DNA from: Brevibacterium ihuae | GTDB taxonomy: Bacteria > Actinomycetota > Actinomycetes > Actinomycetales > Brevibacteriaceae | Direction of reading: 5' to 3' | Assembly: GCF_900184225.1 (NCBI RefSeq) | Contig: NZ_FXWZ01000003.1 | Span: 186,001 to 250,000 of the forward strand | Length of the DNA: 64,000 nucleotides | Part shown: piece after piece, positions 57,588-64,000 of the stretch | Numbering within the stretch: position 1 is the stretch's first letter | How the letters are laid out: the number at the start of each line of letters is the position of its first letter | Made by a program: the position numbers and the translations under genes | Notes under the pieces: model-generated | Databases searched by the model: none | What the model saw: only the letters and a program-made list of their open reading frames with translations | What the model was told of the DNA's origin: nothing

Positions 57588-59300
57588 TCACTCCTCGGTC
57601 GTCTGCGAGGACAGGAGGAACCAGTCGGAGCCGTAGACCGTGTTCTCCGCACCGGCGCTCGTGAGCATGTAGGGCACGGAGGCCTCGATCTGCACCGCGT
57701 TGCCTTCGCCTTCGCTAGTCATCACGGCCTCGACCGCGGTCCCCATGTCGATGGAGAAGTCCTCGGGCACGGAGAGGGCGATGGTGCACCGCGCCTCGCC
57801 GAACGACACCGCGCCGACCTCGGTCTCGAGCGCGTACCCCGACAGCGGTGCGCCGGTGTACGGCTCGCACGTCACGGTGACGTCCTCGAAGGCGTTGTCG
57901 CCGTCGGTGAACTGGTCGACGTACTCCCGGAACCCGCTGAAGGCCTCGGTCGGGTAGGTGAGCTCGACGGGGCTCTCGGGCAGCTCACCGGTCTCGAGGA
58001 AGCCGTCGAGCTGGGTCGCGGCCGCCGCGGCGACGTCCTGGTGGGCGTCCGGAGCCACCGGCACGGCACCGTCGCCGGCGGCGAGCAGGGTCGGCACCGC
58101 GTCGCGCGGGACGAACAGTGACTGCGCGACCTTCCACTCCTGGCTCGCCGATTCGCGGGTGACGAGCATCGCCTGCACCGAGTCGCCCTCTCCGGGGTCC
58201 CCGAACCCGATGAACCACATCGGGTACTCGGAGAACATCGGACCGCCGGCCACGACCTCGGTGAAGTTCACCGCCGAGAGCGTCTGCTCATCGGCGCGGG
58301 CGATGAGCACCTCGGCACGCGTCCGGTCGAGCAGCGGTCCGGTCTGGATGAGGTCGAGCGTCTCGAGCTCGCCGTCGAGTGCGGCGTCGAGCGATTCGGT
58401 GTAGTCCGTCATGAATCGGCCGGCGTCGCCGTCCCGGAGCGCCGGTCGTTCGTAGGGGGTGAGCTCCACGGTGGCCGGCTGCGCGATCGGCAGCGCAGTG
58501 CAGCCGGACAGCGCGAGCGCCATCGCCGAGGCGCCGGCGAGGACACCGCTGCGCCGGCCGAGCACGCCGCCGCGGGAGCGGTCGGCGACGCCTGCCCGGG
58601 TGCGGCGAGGCGACCCGGCCGTCCGGGCGGCCCGGTCGGTCGTCCCGTTCGTGCGGCGCCCGGTGCGCTTCCCGCGGGGGAACTTGGACGGCGGGCGCAG
58701 TCGCGAGTTCCACCACCGGAGGAGGAGGAACGCGGCGAGCCCGAGGGCGGCCACGGCGAGGGCGAAGCCGAGGAAGCTGAACCCGAACACCCCGTGGGCG
58801 TCCATCGCGAGGGTGACGCGCACCCCGTCGAGAGTGCCCTCCGGGTCGGCCGGGGCGACGACGACGACCTGCGGTTCGGCATCGAGGTCGAACCGGTGGG
58901 TCACCGTGGCGCCGGAGTCGGAGGCGGTCCACCAGTCGCGGGTCGGCGCAGCGGTCACCGGGTGCGGCTCCCCCGGCACGAGCCTGTGCTCGGGCACTCC
59001 CGGGAAGTCGACCCGGGTGATCGTCTCGTGGGCGACCCCGGTGAGGTAGTTCTCGACGTCGACCCCGCTCGCGGTGCCGATGAACAGCTCCTCGTCGCCG
59101 TCCGCGGTGATCGAGGCGGTCGTCCCGGAGAAGGGCACGAGCTGCTCGTCGAGGACGACGGCGTAGGCGCCGTCGGCGACGGTGAAGGTCTCGGCCTCGG
59201 TGACGTCGTCGGCTCCGACCACGGTGACCGCCGACACCGCGAGCGCGGCGGCGGCGAGGCCGATGATCGCGCAGAGGACCGCGAGGATGATCCGGAACAT
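57588..59300 (-). CDS. Polytopic membrane protein with internal lipobox (pro-lipoprotein fusion), paralogue 1
   Basis: 570 residues, no known family. ATG 59300 has GAGGA four bases upstream. One membrane helix (5-28), an extracytoplasmic beta-rich domain (30-168), a second helix (172-195), then a strongly basic linker (200-250, with K-F-P-R-G-K-R-T-G-R-R) ending in G-R-R-S-G-V-L-A-G-A-S-A-M-A-L-A-L-S-G-C: a perfect lipoprotein signal with Cys267. A 300-residue lipoprotein-like domain follows. Signal peptidase II could cut within the protein and release a lipoprotein. The gene lies eight bases after the CnoX-like stop and the same design recurs in the third gene of the operon. Confidence 0.7.
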   Translation of the reverse strand: MFRIILAVLCAIIGLAAAALAVSAVTVVGADDVTEAETFTVADGAYAVVLDEQLVPFSGTTASITADGDEELFIGTASGVDVENYLTGVAHETITRVDFPGVPEHRLVPGEPHPVTAAPTRDWWTASDSGATVTHRFDLDAEPQVVVVAPADPEGTLDGVRVTLAMDAHGVFGFSFLGFALAVAALGLAAFLLLRWWNSRLRPPSKFPRGKRTGRRTNGTTDRAARTAGSPRRTRAGVADRSRGGVLGRRSGVLAGASAMALALSGCTALPIAQPATVELTPYERPALRDGDAGRFMTDYTESLDAALDGELETLDLIQTGPLLDRTRAEVLIARADEQTLSAVNFTEVVAGGPMFSEYPMWFIGFGDPGEGDSVQAMLVTRESASQEWKVAQSLFVPRDAVPTLLAAGDGAVPVAPDAHQDVAAAAATQLDGFLETGELPESPVELTYPTEAFSGFREYVDQFTDGDNAFEDVTVTCEPYTGAPLSGYALETEVGAVSFGEARCTIALSVPEDFSIDMGTAVEAVMTSEGEGNAVQIEASVPYMLTSAGAENTVYGSDWFLLSSQTTEE

Positions 59301-59308
59301 CCGGTCCT

Positions 59309-60268
59309 CTAGAACAGTGCCCGCATGAGGCGGGCACGGGCCTTGACGACGCGCGGATCGGTCGAGCCGACGACCTCGAACAGCTCGAGGAGCCGCACCC
59401 GCACCGCTTCCCTCTCCTCCCCGGCGCTCGTCGTGAGCACGGTGAGGAGACGGGAGAAGGCGTCGTCGACGTGGCCCCCGGCGAGGTCGAGGTCGGCGCA
59501 GTCGAGCGCGGCCTCGACGGAGCGCGGTTCGGCGGCTGCCCGCTCGCGGACCGCCTGCGCATCGAGGTCGCGCGTGCGTCGGAGGAGGCCAACGCGCGCG
59601 AGCCCGACGGCTGCGTCGGCGTCGGCCGGCGCCTCGGCGAGCGCCCGGCGGTAGACCTCGGCCGCGGTCTCGAGATCGCCGGCCTCGAGGGCGGCGAGCG
59701 CCTCCGGGTGAGCGGGAGCCGGCTCCGGGGCGGCCTGCCCGGCGGGCACCGCGATCTTCGTCATGCCGGACTGCGCGGCGGCCTGGAGGAGCTGATCGAA
59801 CACCTGGCGGACCTGCGGCTCCGGCTGGGCGCCCTGGAACAGCGGGACGGGCTGGCCCTGGATGATCGCGACGACGGTCGGGATGGACTGGACCTGGAAC
59901 ATCTGCTGGATGCGCGGGTTCGCGTCGACGTCGACCTTGGCGAGCACGACCCGGCCCCCGAGGTCGGCGACGACCCGGTCGAGCACCGGGGAGAGCTGCT
60001 TGCACGGGCCGCACCACTCGGCCCAGAGGTCGACGACGACGGGGACGTCCTTCGACAGCAGGATGACGTCGTTGAACGTCTCCTCGTTCGCGTCGAACAC
60101 GAGTGCGGGCACCTCGACCGCGTTGTCCGGCAGGGCGCCCGCGCCCTGGCCCGGCGCCGCCTCGGCCTGCGGTGCGGGCTCGCGCCGGGAGCGGACGGCG
60201 GACAGGTCGAGGCCCTGCTCGCCGTCGGCGGACGGCTGCGGATGCGTGGGCTGCGGCGGGTGCGTCAC
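59309..60268 (-). CDS. Thioredoxin/TPR co-chaperone (CnoX/YbbN-like)
   Basis: 319 residues. GTG 60268 has AAAGGA six bases before it. A Pro/Gln-rich N-terminus (1-55), then a thioredoxin domain with W-A-E-W-C-G-P-C-K (82-90; Cys86 and Cys89), I-P-T-V-V-A-I (cis-Pro loop) and a helical TPR-like tail with L-E-A-G-D-L-E-T-A-A-E-V-Y-R-R-A. CnoX proteins protect and hand over substrates to chaperonins under oxidative stress; E. coli CnoX lacks the second Cys of the CxxC, so redox activity may differ here. The neighbouring polytopic proteins suggest an extra, envelope-linked role. Confidence 0.88.
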   Translation of the reverse strand: MTHPPQPTHPQPSADGEQGLDLSAVRSRREPAPQAEAAPGQGAGALPDNAVEVPALVFDANEETFNDVILLSKDVPVVVDLWAEWCGPCKQLSPVLDRVVADLGGRVVLAKVDVDANPRIQQMFQVQSIPTVVAIIQGQPVPLFQGAQPEPQVRQVFDQLLQAAAQSGMTKIAVPAGQAAPEPAPAHPEALAALEAGDLETAAEVYRRALAEAPADADAAVGLARVGLLRRTRDLDAQAVRERAAAEPRSVEAALDCADLDLAGGHVDDAFSRLLTVLTTSAGEEREAVRVRLLELFEVVGSTDPRVVKARARLMRALF

Positions 60269-60308
60269 GGGGTGTCCTTTCGGTGGATCGGGTGCGTTCG
60301 GCGGGTCG

Positions 60309-61949
60309 TCAGCCGAGCTCGGCGTCGGCGAGCACGTCGGACACACCGACGAGGGCGATCTCGCCGTCCTCACCGGCCGGGACGGTGAAGGAGACGACCT
60401 GGAGGTTCTTCGTCACGAGGTCCCGGCTCGTCGAGCTGTCGCCGACGACCGAGGCCTGCGGCTCGGGGATCGTCAGCGTGCCCGTCCGACCCTCGACGGA
60501 CTCCGGGGCGATCGTCGTGGTGACCTCGATGAGGCCGGTGACGACCGCACCGCCGTCGGCGGTCTGCTGGGCGACGAGCTGGGTGCCCTCAGCGGGCGCG
60601 TACTCGAACTCGATGGTGCCGTTGCCCTCCGCGAGCGCCTCGCGCTGCGACTCCTGGGCGCGGGTGACCTGCTGGCGGAACGCGTCCTCGGTGAAGTCGC
60701 CGGCGAAGCGGGAGTCGGCGCCGTGCTGGAGGACGTCGGCGTAGTGGCCCAGAGTGTCCTCGGGGGTCTTCCGCAGTCCGCTCTCGTCGGGAGCGAGGAG
60801 CGGGGAGCCCTGTCGGGAGTCGTTGATCTCCGGGATCGCAGCGCCGGGCAGCAGGATGCTCTGCGACCACAGGCGGTAGTCAGCGCGCGCGTTCTCCTGC
60901 GCGAGGACGAGGAGCTGGGACTGGCCCGATTCGCTGTCGGAGGCGATCGCGCTCGTCACCCGGGGCCACTGGTCGGTCGCCGAGGTGAAGTTCACGACGA
61001 TGTCGTCGGCGGCGACCGCCGGCGGCAGCGCGTAGTCCTCGGACTCCTCCTTGACGGCATAGGCCGAGGTCCGCTGCTCGAGGAAGGGGCCCGTCGCGCG
61101 GGCGCCGAGCGCCCCGCCGTGGAGCTGCTCGTCGGCGGCCTGGACCGAGCGCGCGATCTCGCCGACGATCCGCTCGAGCTGGGCATCGGTGACGACCGCA
61201 GGCGCGGACGCGGGCGGATCGGACGGCTCGGGGCTCGGCAGCTCAGCCGGTCCGCCGCAGCCGGCGAGCGCGATGACGGGCACGATCGCGAAGGCGGCAC
61301 CGGTCTCGGCGAGCTTCCGACGCCGCTCCTGCCGGGCGGCGCGGCGCTGCCTCTCCTTCTGCGCCCGGCGGTAGTCCATGAACCCGAGGACGAGGCCGAG
61401 GGCAACGAGGATGCCACCGATGAGCATGAGCGGCAGCGCCCACGGGGTGTCGGCCTGGTTCGGCCAGCGGATCTCGACCGCGGACGCGGCCGGCGCCTCG
61501 CCGTCGGAGGCGATGAGGAACGCGGTGCGGGCCGGCTCGGAGTCCCACTCGAGGACCACCTCGCCCTCGCCCTCCGTCTGCGCCTCGAACAGGTCGCCGC
61601 CGCGGGGATCCGCGGTCTCGCCGTCGCCCTCGGCCTTCTCCACCGCGAGCGTCGACTCGTCGGCGAGGCCGGTGATGCGCGAGTGCGTCGTCGTCCCCAC
61701 CCACATGTCGATGTTCTCCGCCGAGGCCTGCGACACGGTGAGCTCGCCCTCGCCCTCGACGGTGAGGGTGGCCGGGGTGTCGTGGAGATTGAGCACGCCG
61801 GGCTCGATGACGAGCAGCGTGCCCGGGTCGTCGAGGGTCGCGGACGCGGTGATCGACTCCTCGGGAGCCCAGATCGTCTGCTGCAGGACCCCGATCGCAC
61901 CGACGATCAGTCCGGCGACGATGAGCAGCCCGGAGACAAGGTAGCGCAC
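60309..61949 (-). CDS. Polytopic membrane protein with internal lipobox (pro-lipoprotein fusion), paralogue 2
   Basis: 546 residues, same plan as paralogue 1. GTG 61949 has AAGGGAA before it. First helix 4-22, an extracytoplasmic beta-rich domain (25-165), second helix 170-190, then a basic stretch (194-213) and a signal-like hydrophobic segment ending A-L-A-G-C (Cys231), followed by a Pro/Ser linker and a 300-residue domain resembling lipoprotein substrate domains. Both paralogues share short patterns (for example a T-A-S/T-T segment near the first domain), so an old duplication is likely. First gene of the three-gene unit with the CnoX-like protein in the middle. Confidence 0.7.
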   Translation of the reverse strand: MRYLVSGLLIVAGLIVGAIGVLQQTIWAPEESITASATLDDPGTLLVIEPGVLNLHDTPATLTVEGEGELTVSQASAENIDMWVGTTTHSRITGLADESTLAVEKAEGDGETADPRGGDLFEAQTEGEGEVVLEWDSEPARTAFLIASDGEAPAASAVEIRWPNQADTPWALPLMLIGGILVALGLVLGFMDYRRAQKERQRRAARQERRRKLAETGAAFAIVPVIALAGCGGPAELPSPEPSDPPASAPAVVTDAQLERIVGEIARSVQAADEQLHGGALGARATGPFLEQRTSAYAVKEESEDYALPPAVAADDIVVNFTSATDQWPRVTSAIASDSESGQSQLLVLAQENARADYRLWSQSILLPGAAIPEINDSRQGSPLLAPDESGLRKTPEDTLGHYADVLQHGADSRFAGDFTEDAFRQQVTRAQESQREALAEGNGTIEFEYAPAEGTQLVAQQTADGGAVVTGLIEVTTTIAPESVEGRTGTLTIPEPQASVVGDSSTSRDLVTKNLQVVSFTVPAGEDGEIALVGVSDVLADAELG

Positions 61950-62161
61950 GCGATTCCCTTCGTCGTTCCCGCGCCGGGCGGTCGCCGCGGGCGCAGGGTT
62001 CAGTCTAGTCGACCCGGTGCCGATCATCGCGGTTCACGGCACGGGAGGACAGCGGACGACGGTACCGGCCCAAGCTGAGGATCCTATGAAGGGGCCGGTG
62101 GCGCGTCTCACACCGCAGGCGCGGTCCGCTCCGCGCGGTCCATCCGACGTAGGATCGATCC

Positions 62162-62767
62162 GTGGCTAAGGACAGAATCGTATGGATCGACTGTGAGATG
62201 ACCGGCCTCGAGGTCGGCACCGATGAGCTCATCGAGGTCGCCTGTCTGGTGACGGACTTCGACCTCGCGATCGTCGACGAGGGGGTCGATGTCGTCATCC
62301 GACCCTCGCAGCGCGCGCTGGAGAACATGAACGCGTTCGTCACCGGCATGCACACGACGTCCGGGCTGCTCCCCCTGCTCGACGACGGAGCCACCGTGGA
62401 CGAGGCGCAGGATGCGGTCCTCGACTACATCCGGTCGCACGTCAAGGAGCCCGGGAAGGCGCCGCTCGGCGGCAACTCGGTAGGCACCGACAAGGCGTTC
62501 CTCGCCGCCCAGATGCCCGCGCTCGTCGACCACCTCCACTACCGGATCATCGACGTGTCCTCGATCAAGGAGCTCGCGAAGCGCTGGTTCCCCAAGGCCT
62601 ACTTCAACGCGCCGCCCAAGACCGGCGGCCACCGCGCCCTCGGCGATATCCGGGACTCGATCACCGAGCTCGCGTACTACCGGAGCATCGTGTTCCGCAC
62701 CGAGGGGCCGTCGAGCGACGAAGCCGCCGCGGCCGCCCGGGCGATCGCGCCTACCGACGCTCGGTGA
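62162..62767 (+). CDS. orn: Oligoribonuclease
   Basis: 3-to-5 exonuclease that finishes RNA decay and degrades short RNA such as pGpG. 201 residues, DEDDh family: W-I-D-C-E-M-T-G-L-E with Asp10 and Glu12, G-T-D-K-A-F-L with Asp110, and G-G-H-R-A-L-G-D-I with His157 and Asp162. GTG 62162 lies six bases after TAGGAT (62150-62155), so the message is leaderless. Convergent overlap of 17 bases with the next gene. Confidence 0.95.
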   Translation: MAKDRIVWIDCEMTGLEVGTDELIEVACLVTDFDLAIVDEGVDVVIRPSQRALENMNAFVTGMHTTSGLLPLLDDGATVDEAQDAVLDYIRSHVKEPGKAPLGGNSVGTDKAFLAAQMPALVDHLHYRIIDVSSIKELAKRWFPKAYFNAPPKTGGHRALGDIRDSITELAYYRSIVFRTEGPSSDEAAAAARAIAPTDAR

Positions 62768-63689
62768 GCCCGGAGCCGGCGGAGAACAGCTTCTGCGGGA
62801 ACGCCCCCTGAGCGACGAGGATCTTCGCGAAGTCCTTCGCCTGCCCGTCGAGCTCGCTCAGCGCCTCGTCGGACAGGGCCGACCACGAGAGGGTGACGGA
62901 GTCGTCGGTCGCCTGCTCGATGTCCTCGCGCAGCGCCGCCGCCCGCTCGGTGATCTGCGCGTCGTCGCCGGCCCCAGTGACGAGGCCGCGCTCGCGGAGC
63001 GAGGTCACGGCCCCGTCCCATTCCTCGTCGGACCAGCCGCGGCTCTTCCGGGCCGCGGACGGGCGGAACGAGGTGCCGGTGAGGCAGTGGAGGACCACGG
63101 CCTCGAGACCGGACAGATCATGGGTGAGCAGCGCTCCGATGTGCCCGTCGCCGCGGTACTCCCGCAGCAGCGTCGCCGCGACCCAGAGGTCCATGAGCGG
63201 CTGGAGCCCGGGGTCCGCGGTGGGAACGCCGGCGGCGAGCGCCTCCTGGTGGGCGGCGAAGAGCGTCCGGCCGTCGGGCAGGAGCGCACCGAGCACCGGC
63301 TGCAGGGAGTCGACGAGGTGCCGCGCGAGCGCCGGGAGCTCCGCGGAGTGCCCGCCCCCGGCGTCCGGCCCGAAGGACTCGGCGAGGAACGTCTCGACCC
63401 CTGAGAGGCGCGCGGCGTGGACGGTCTCCGGTGCCGCGGCGTCCCAGCAGTCCGGGACGAACTTCCGGATGGCGGCGGGGTTGAAGCTGTAGAAGGTCGC
63501 CGCGACCACCGAGGCCGGCACCCGTCCGAGCGGAGCCGCCCGGCCGGCGAAGTAGATCGCCGAGGGGTGCGTCACCCCGGTGCCCGCGATCGCCTCGGCG
63601 ACCGGGCGGGCGAAGTAGGTGGCCGAATGGACGGATTCGAGGCGCTTCGTCAGGCGCCGGATGAGTTCACGACGATGTGCATCAACCAT
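62751..63689 (-). CDS. SCO6745-like (HTH_67) family protein
   Basis: 312 residues. Resembles the actinobacterial SCO6745 family: H-S-A-T-Y-F-A-R-P-V-A-E-A-I-A-G-T-G-V near residues 21-39, A-P-L-G-R-V-P-A-S-V-V-A-A-T-F-Y-S-F-N-P (51-70), and W-V-A-A-T-L-L-R-E-Y-R-G-D-G-H (about 168-182), followed by a wHTH-like C-terminal part with S-R-G-W-S-D-E-E-W. Function unknown; possibly a sensor or regulator. TAGGGT (63696-63701) lies six bases before the ATG, a leaderless start. Ends in a convergent overlap with orn. Confidence 0.82.
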   Translation of the reverse strand: MVDAHRRELIRRLTKRLESVHSATYFARPVAEAIAGTGVTHPSAIYFAGRAAPLGRVPASVVAATFYSFNPAAIRKFVPDCWDAAAPETVHAARLSGVETFLAESFGPDAGGGHSAELPALARHLVDSLQPVLGALLPDGRTLFAAHQEALAAGVPTADPGLQPLMDLWVAATLLREYRGDGHIGALLTHDLSGLEAVVLHCLTGTSFRPSAARKSRGWSDEEWDGAVTSLRERGLVTGAGDDAQITERAAALREDIEQATDDSVTLSWSALSDEALSELDGQAKDFAKILVAQGAFPQKLFSAGSGLTERR

Positions 63690-63874
63690 GGCCCCACCCT
63701 ACCGAGGTGTGACCGCCGTCACCAGGGCGCTTGCCGGGGATCCGTCCGCCGCCGGGGCGTGCCGCAGGCGATCGCCCGCTCGCGGTCCCCGGAGAACTGA
63801 TCGTACAGAGAGATTTCACCTGTTCGGCACGAGCGCGCCACCGTCCGCACCGCCGACGGTCCGATGCTGTGTCC

Positions 63875-64000
63875 ATGACCGTCCTGCCCCCCCGCACCCG
63901 GACCGGATTCCCCGCCGCACCCAGCACGCAGGCGGGTCCCGCCGACCTGGAGATCCCGCTCGGACGCCGCAGCCGCCTCTATCGTGCGTTCGAGATCCTG
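63875..64000 (+). CDS. N-terminal fragment of an unknown protein
   Basis: 42 codons to the window edge from ATG 63875: M-T-V-L-P-P-R-T-R-T-G, then D-L-E-I-P-L-G-R-R-S-R-L-Y-R-A-F-E-I-L. The end may run into a membrane segment, as in some glycosyltransferases or polymer synthases, but there is too little to name it. TCGTACAG-like promoter sequence lies about 75 bases upstream. Confidence 0.5.
   Translation, partial: MTVLPPRTRTGFPAAPSTQAGPADLEIPLGRRSRLYRAFEIL

Overview
The window is a GC-rich chromosome segment from an actinobacterium. The evidence is the codon bias, the GatCAB amidotransferase, the ThyX thymidylate synthase, the LLM-monooxygenase/FMN-reductase pair of a type described from corynebacteria, and the very common leaderless TANNNT-N6-start promoters. 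The gene content fits Micrococcales, perhaps a Brevibacteriaceae relative, but I cannot fix the genus by reading. There are no rRNA or tRNA genes, no transposase or integrase and no CRISPR array.

Layout. 1-6.2 kb: the end of a zinc-type alcohol dehydrogenase, a membrane-anchored coiled-coil protein with acidic DxDG repeats, a maltokinase-cap-like protein, thyX, a domain-permuted lipoate ligase and an MFS transporter. 6.3-31 kb: the branched-chain amino acid genes ilvE, leuB, ilvC, ilvN, ilvB and ilvD, plus serA, all on the minus strand. They are interrupted by accessory genes: a CitE-like lyase, a DUF559 nuclease-like protein, an Eis-type acetyltransferase, a heterodimeric ABC exporter, a hydrolase-OsmC fusion, an Xre regulator with a membrane protein, and a C39-like peptidase. 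31-42 kb: two CNNM/CBS membrane proteins, a hydroxyacid dehydrogenase, a MarR/FMN-reductase/LLM-monooxygenase operon, a methyltransferase, cysE-cysK, def and a coiled-coil membrane protein. 42-54 kb: gatCAB, a DUF4870 protein, ligA, a MetE-fold protein, an S9 peptidase, mnmA and a cysteine desulfurase; the last five are nearly one transcription unit with 4-nt overlaps. 54-64 kb: an MHS-type transporter, an orphan glutamate-type binding lipoprotein, small membrane proteins, two unusual polytopic proteins with an internal lipobox around a thioredoxin/TPR (CnoX-like) gene, orn, an SCO6745-like protein and the start of an unknown gene.

How the genes work together. IlvB/IlvN make acetolactate or acetohydroxybutyrate, IlvC and IlvD convert these to 2-keto acids, and IlvE transaminates them; LeuB belongs to the leucine branch. 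A 15-codon leader peptide (M-Q-N-L-V-V-V-I) and a terminator hairpin precede ilvB, so ilvBN is very probably attenuated by branched-chain aminoacyl-tRNA supply. SerA, CysE and CysK form the serine-to-cysteine route, and the cysteine desulfurase hands cysteine sulfur to MnmA for tRNA thiolation.

The most unusual structure is non-coding. Several near-perfect 56-60 bp palindromes of three sequence families lie in intergenic spaces and bracket accessory genes. A 3-prime fragment of the C39-like peptidase gene, with its palindrome, is repeated on the far side of the Xre/membrane-protein cassette, giving an att-like arrangement. Degenerate short tandem arrays with periods of 19, 30 and 34-35 bp fill two long spacers (7.4-8.1 kb and 10.4-11.5 kb). 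Two genes show apparent frameshifts.
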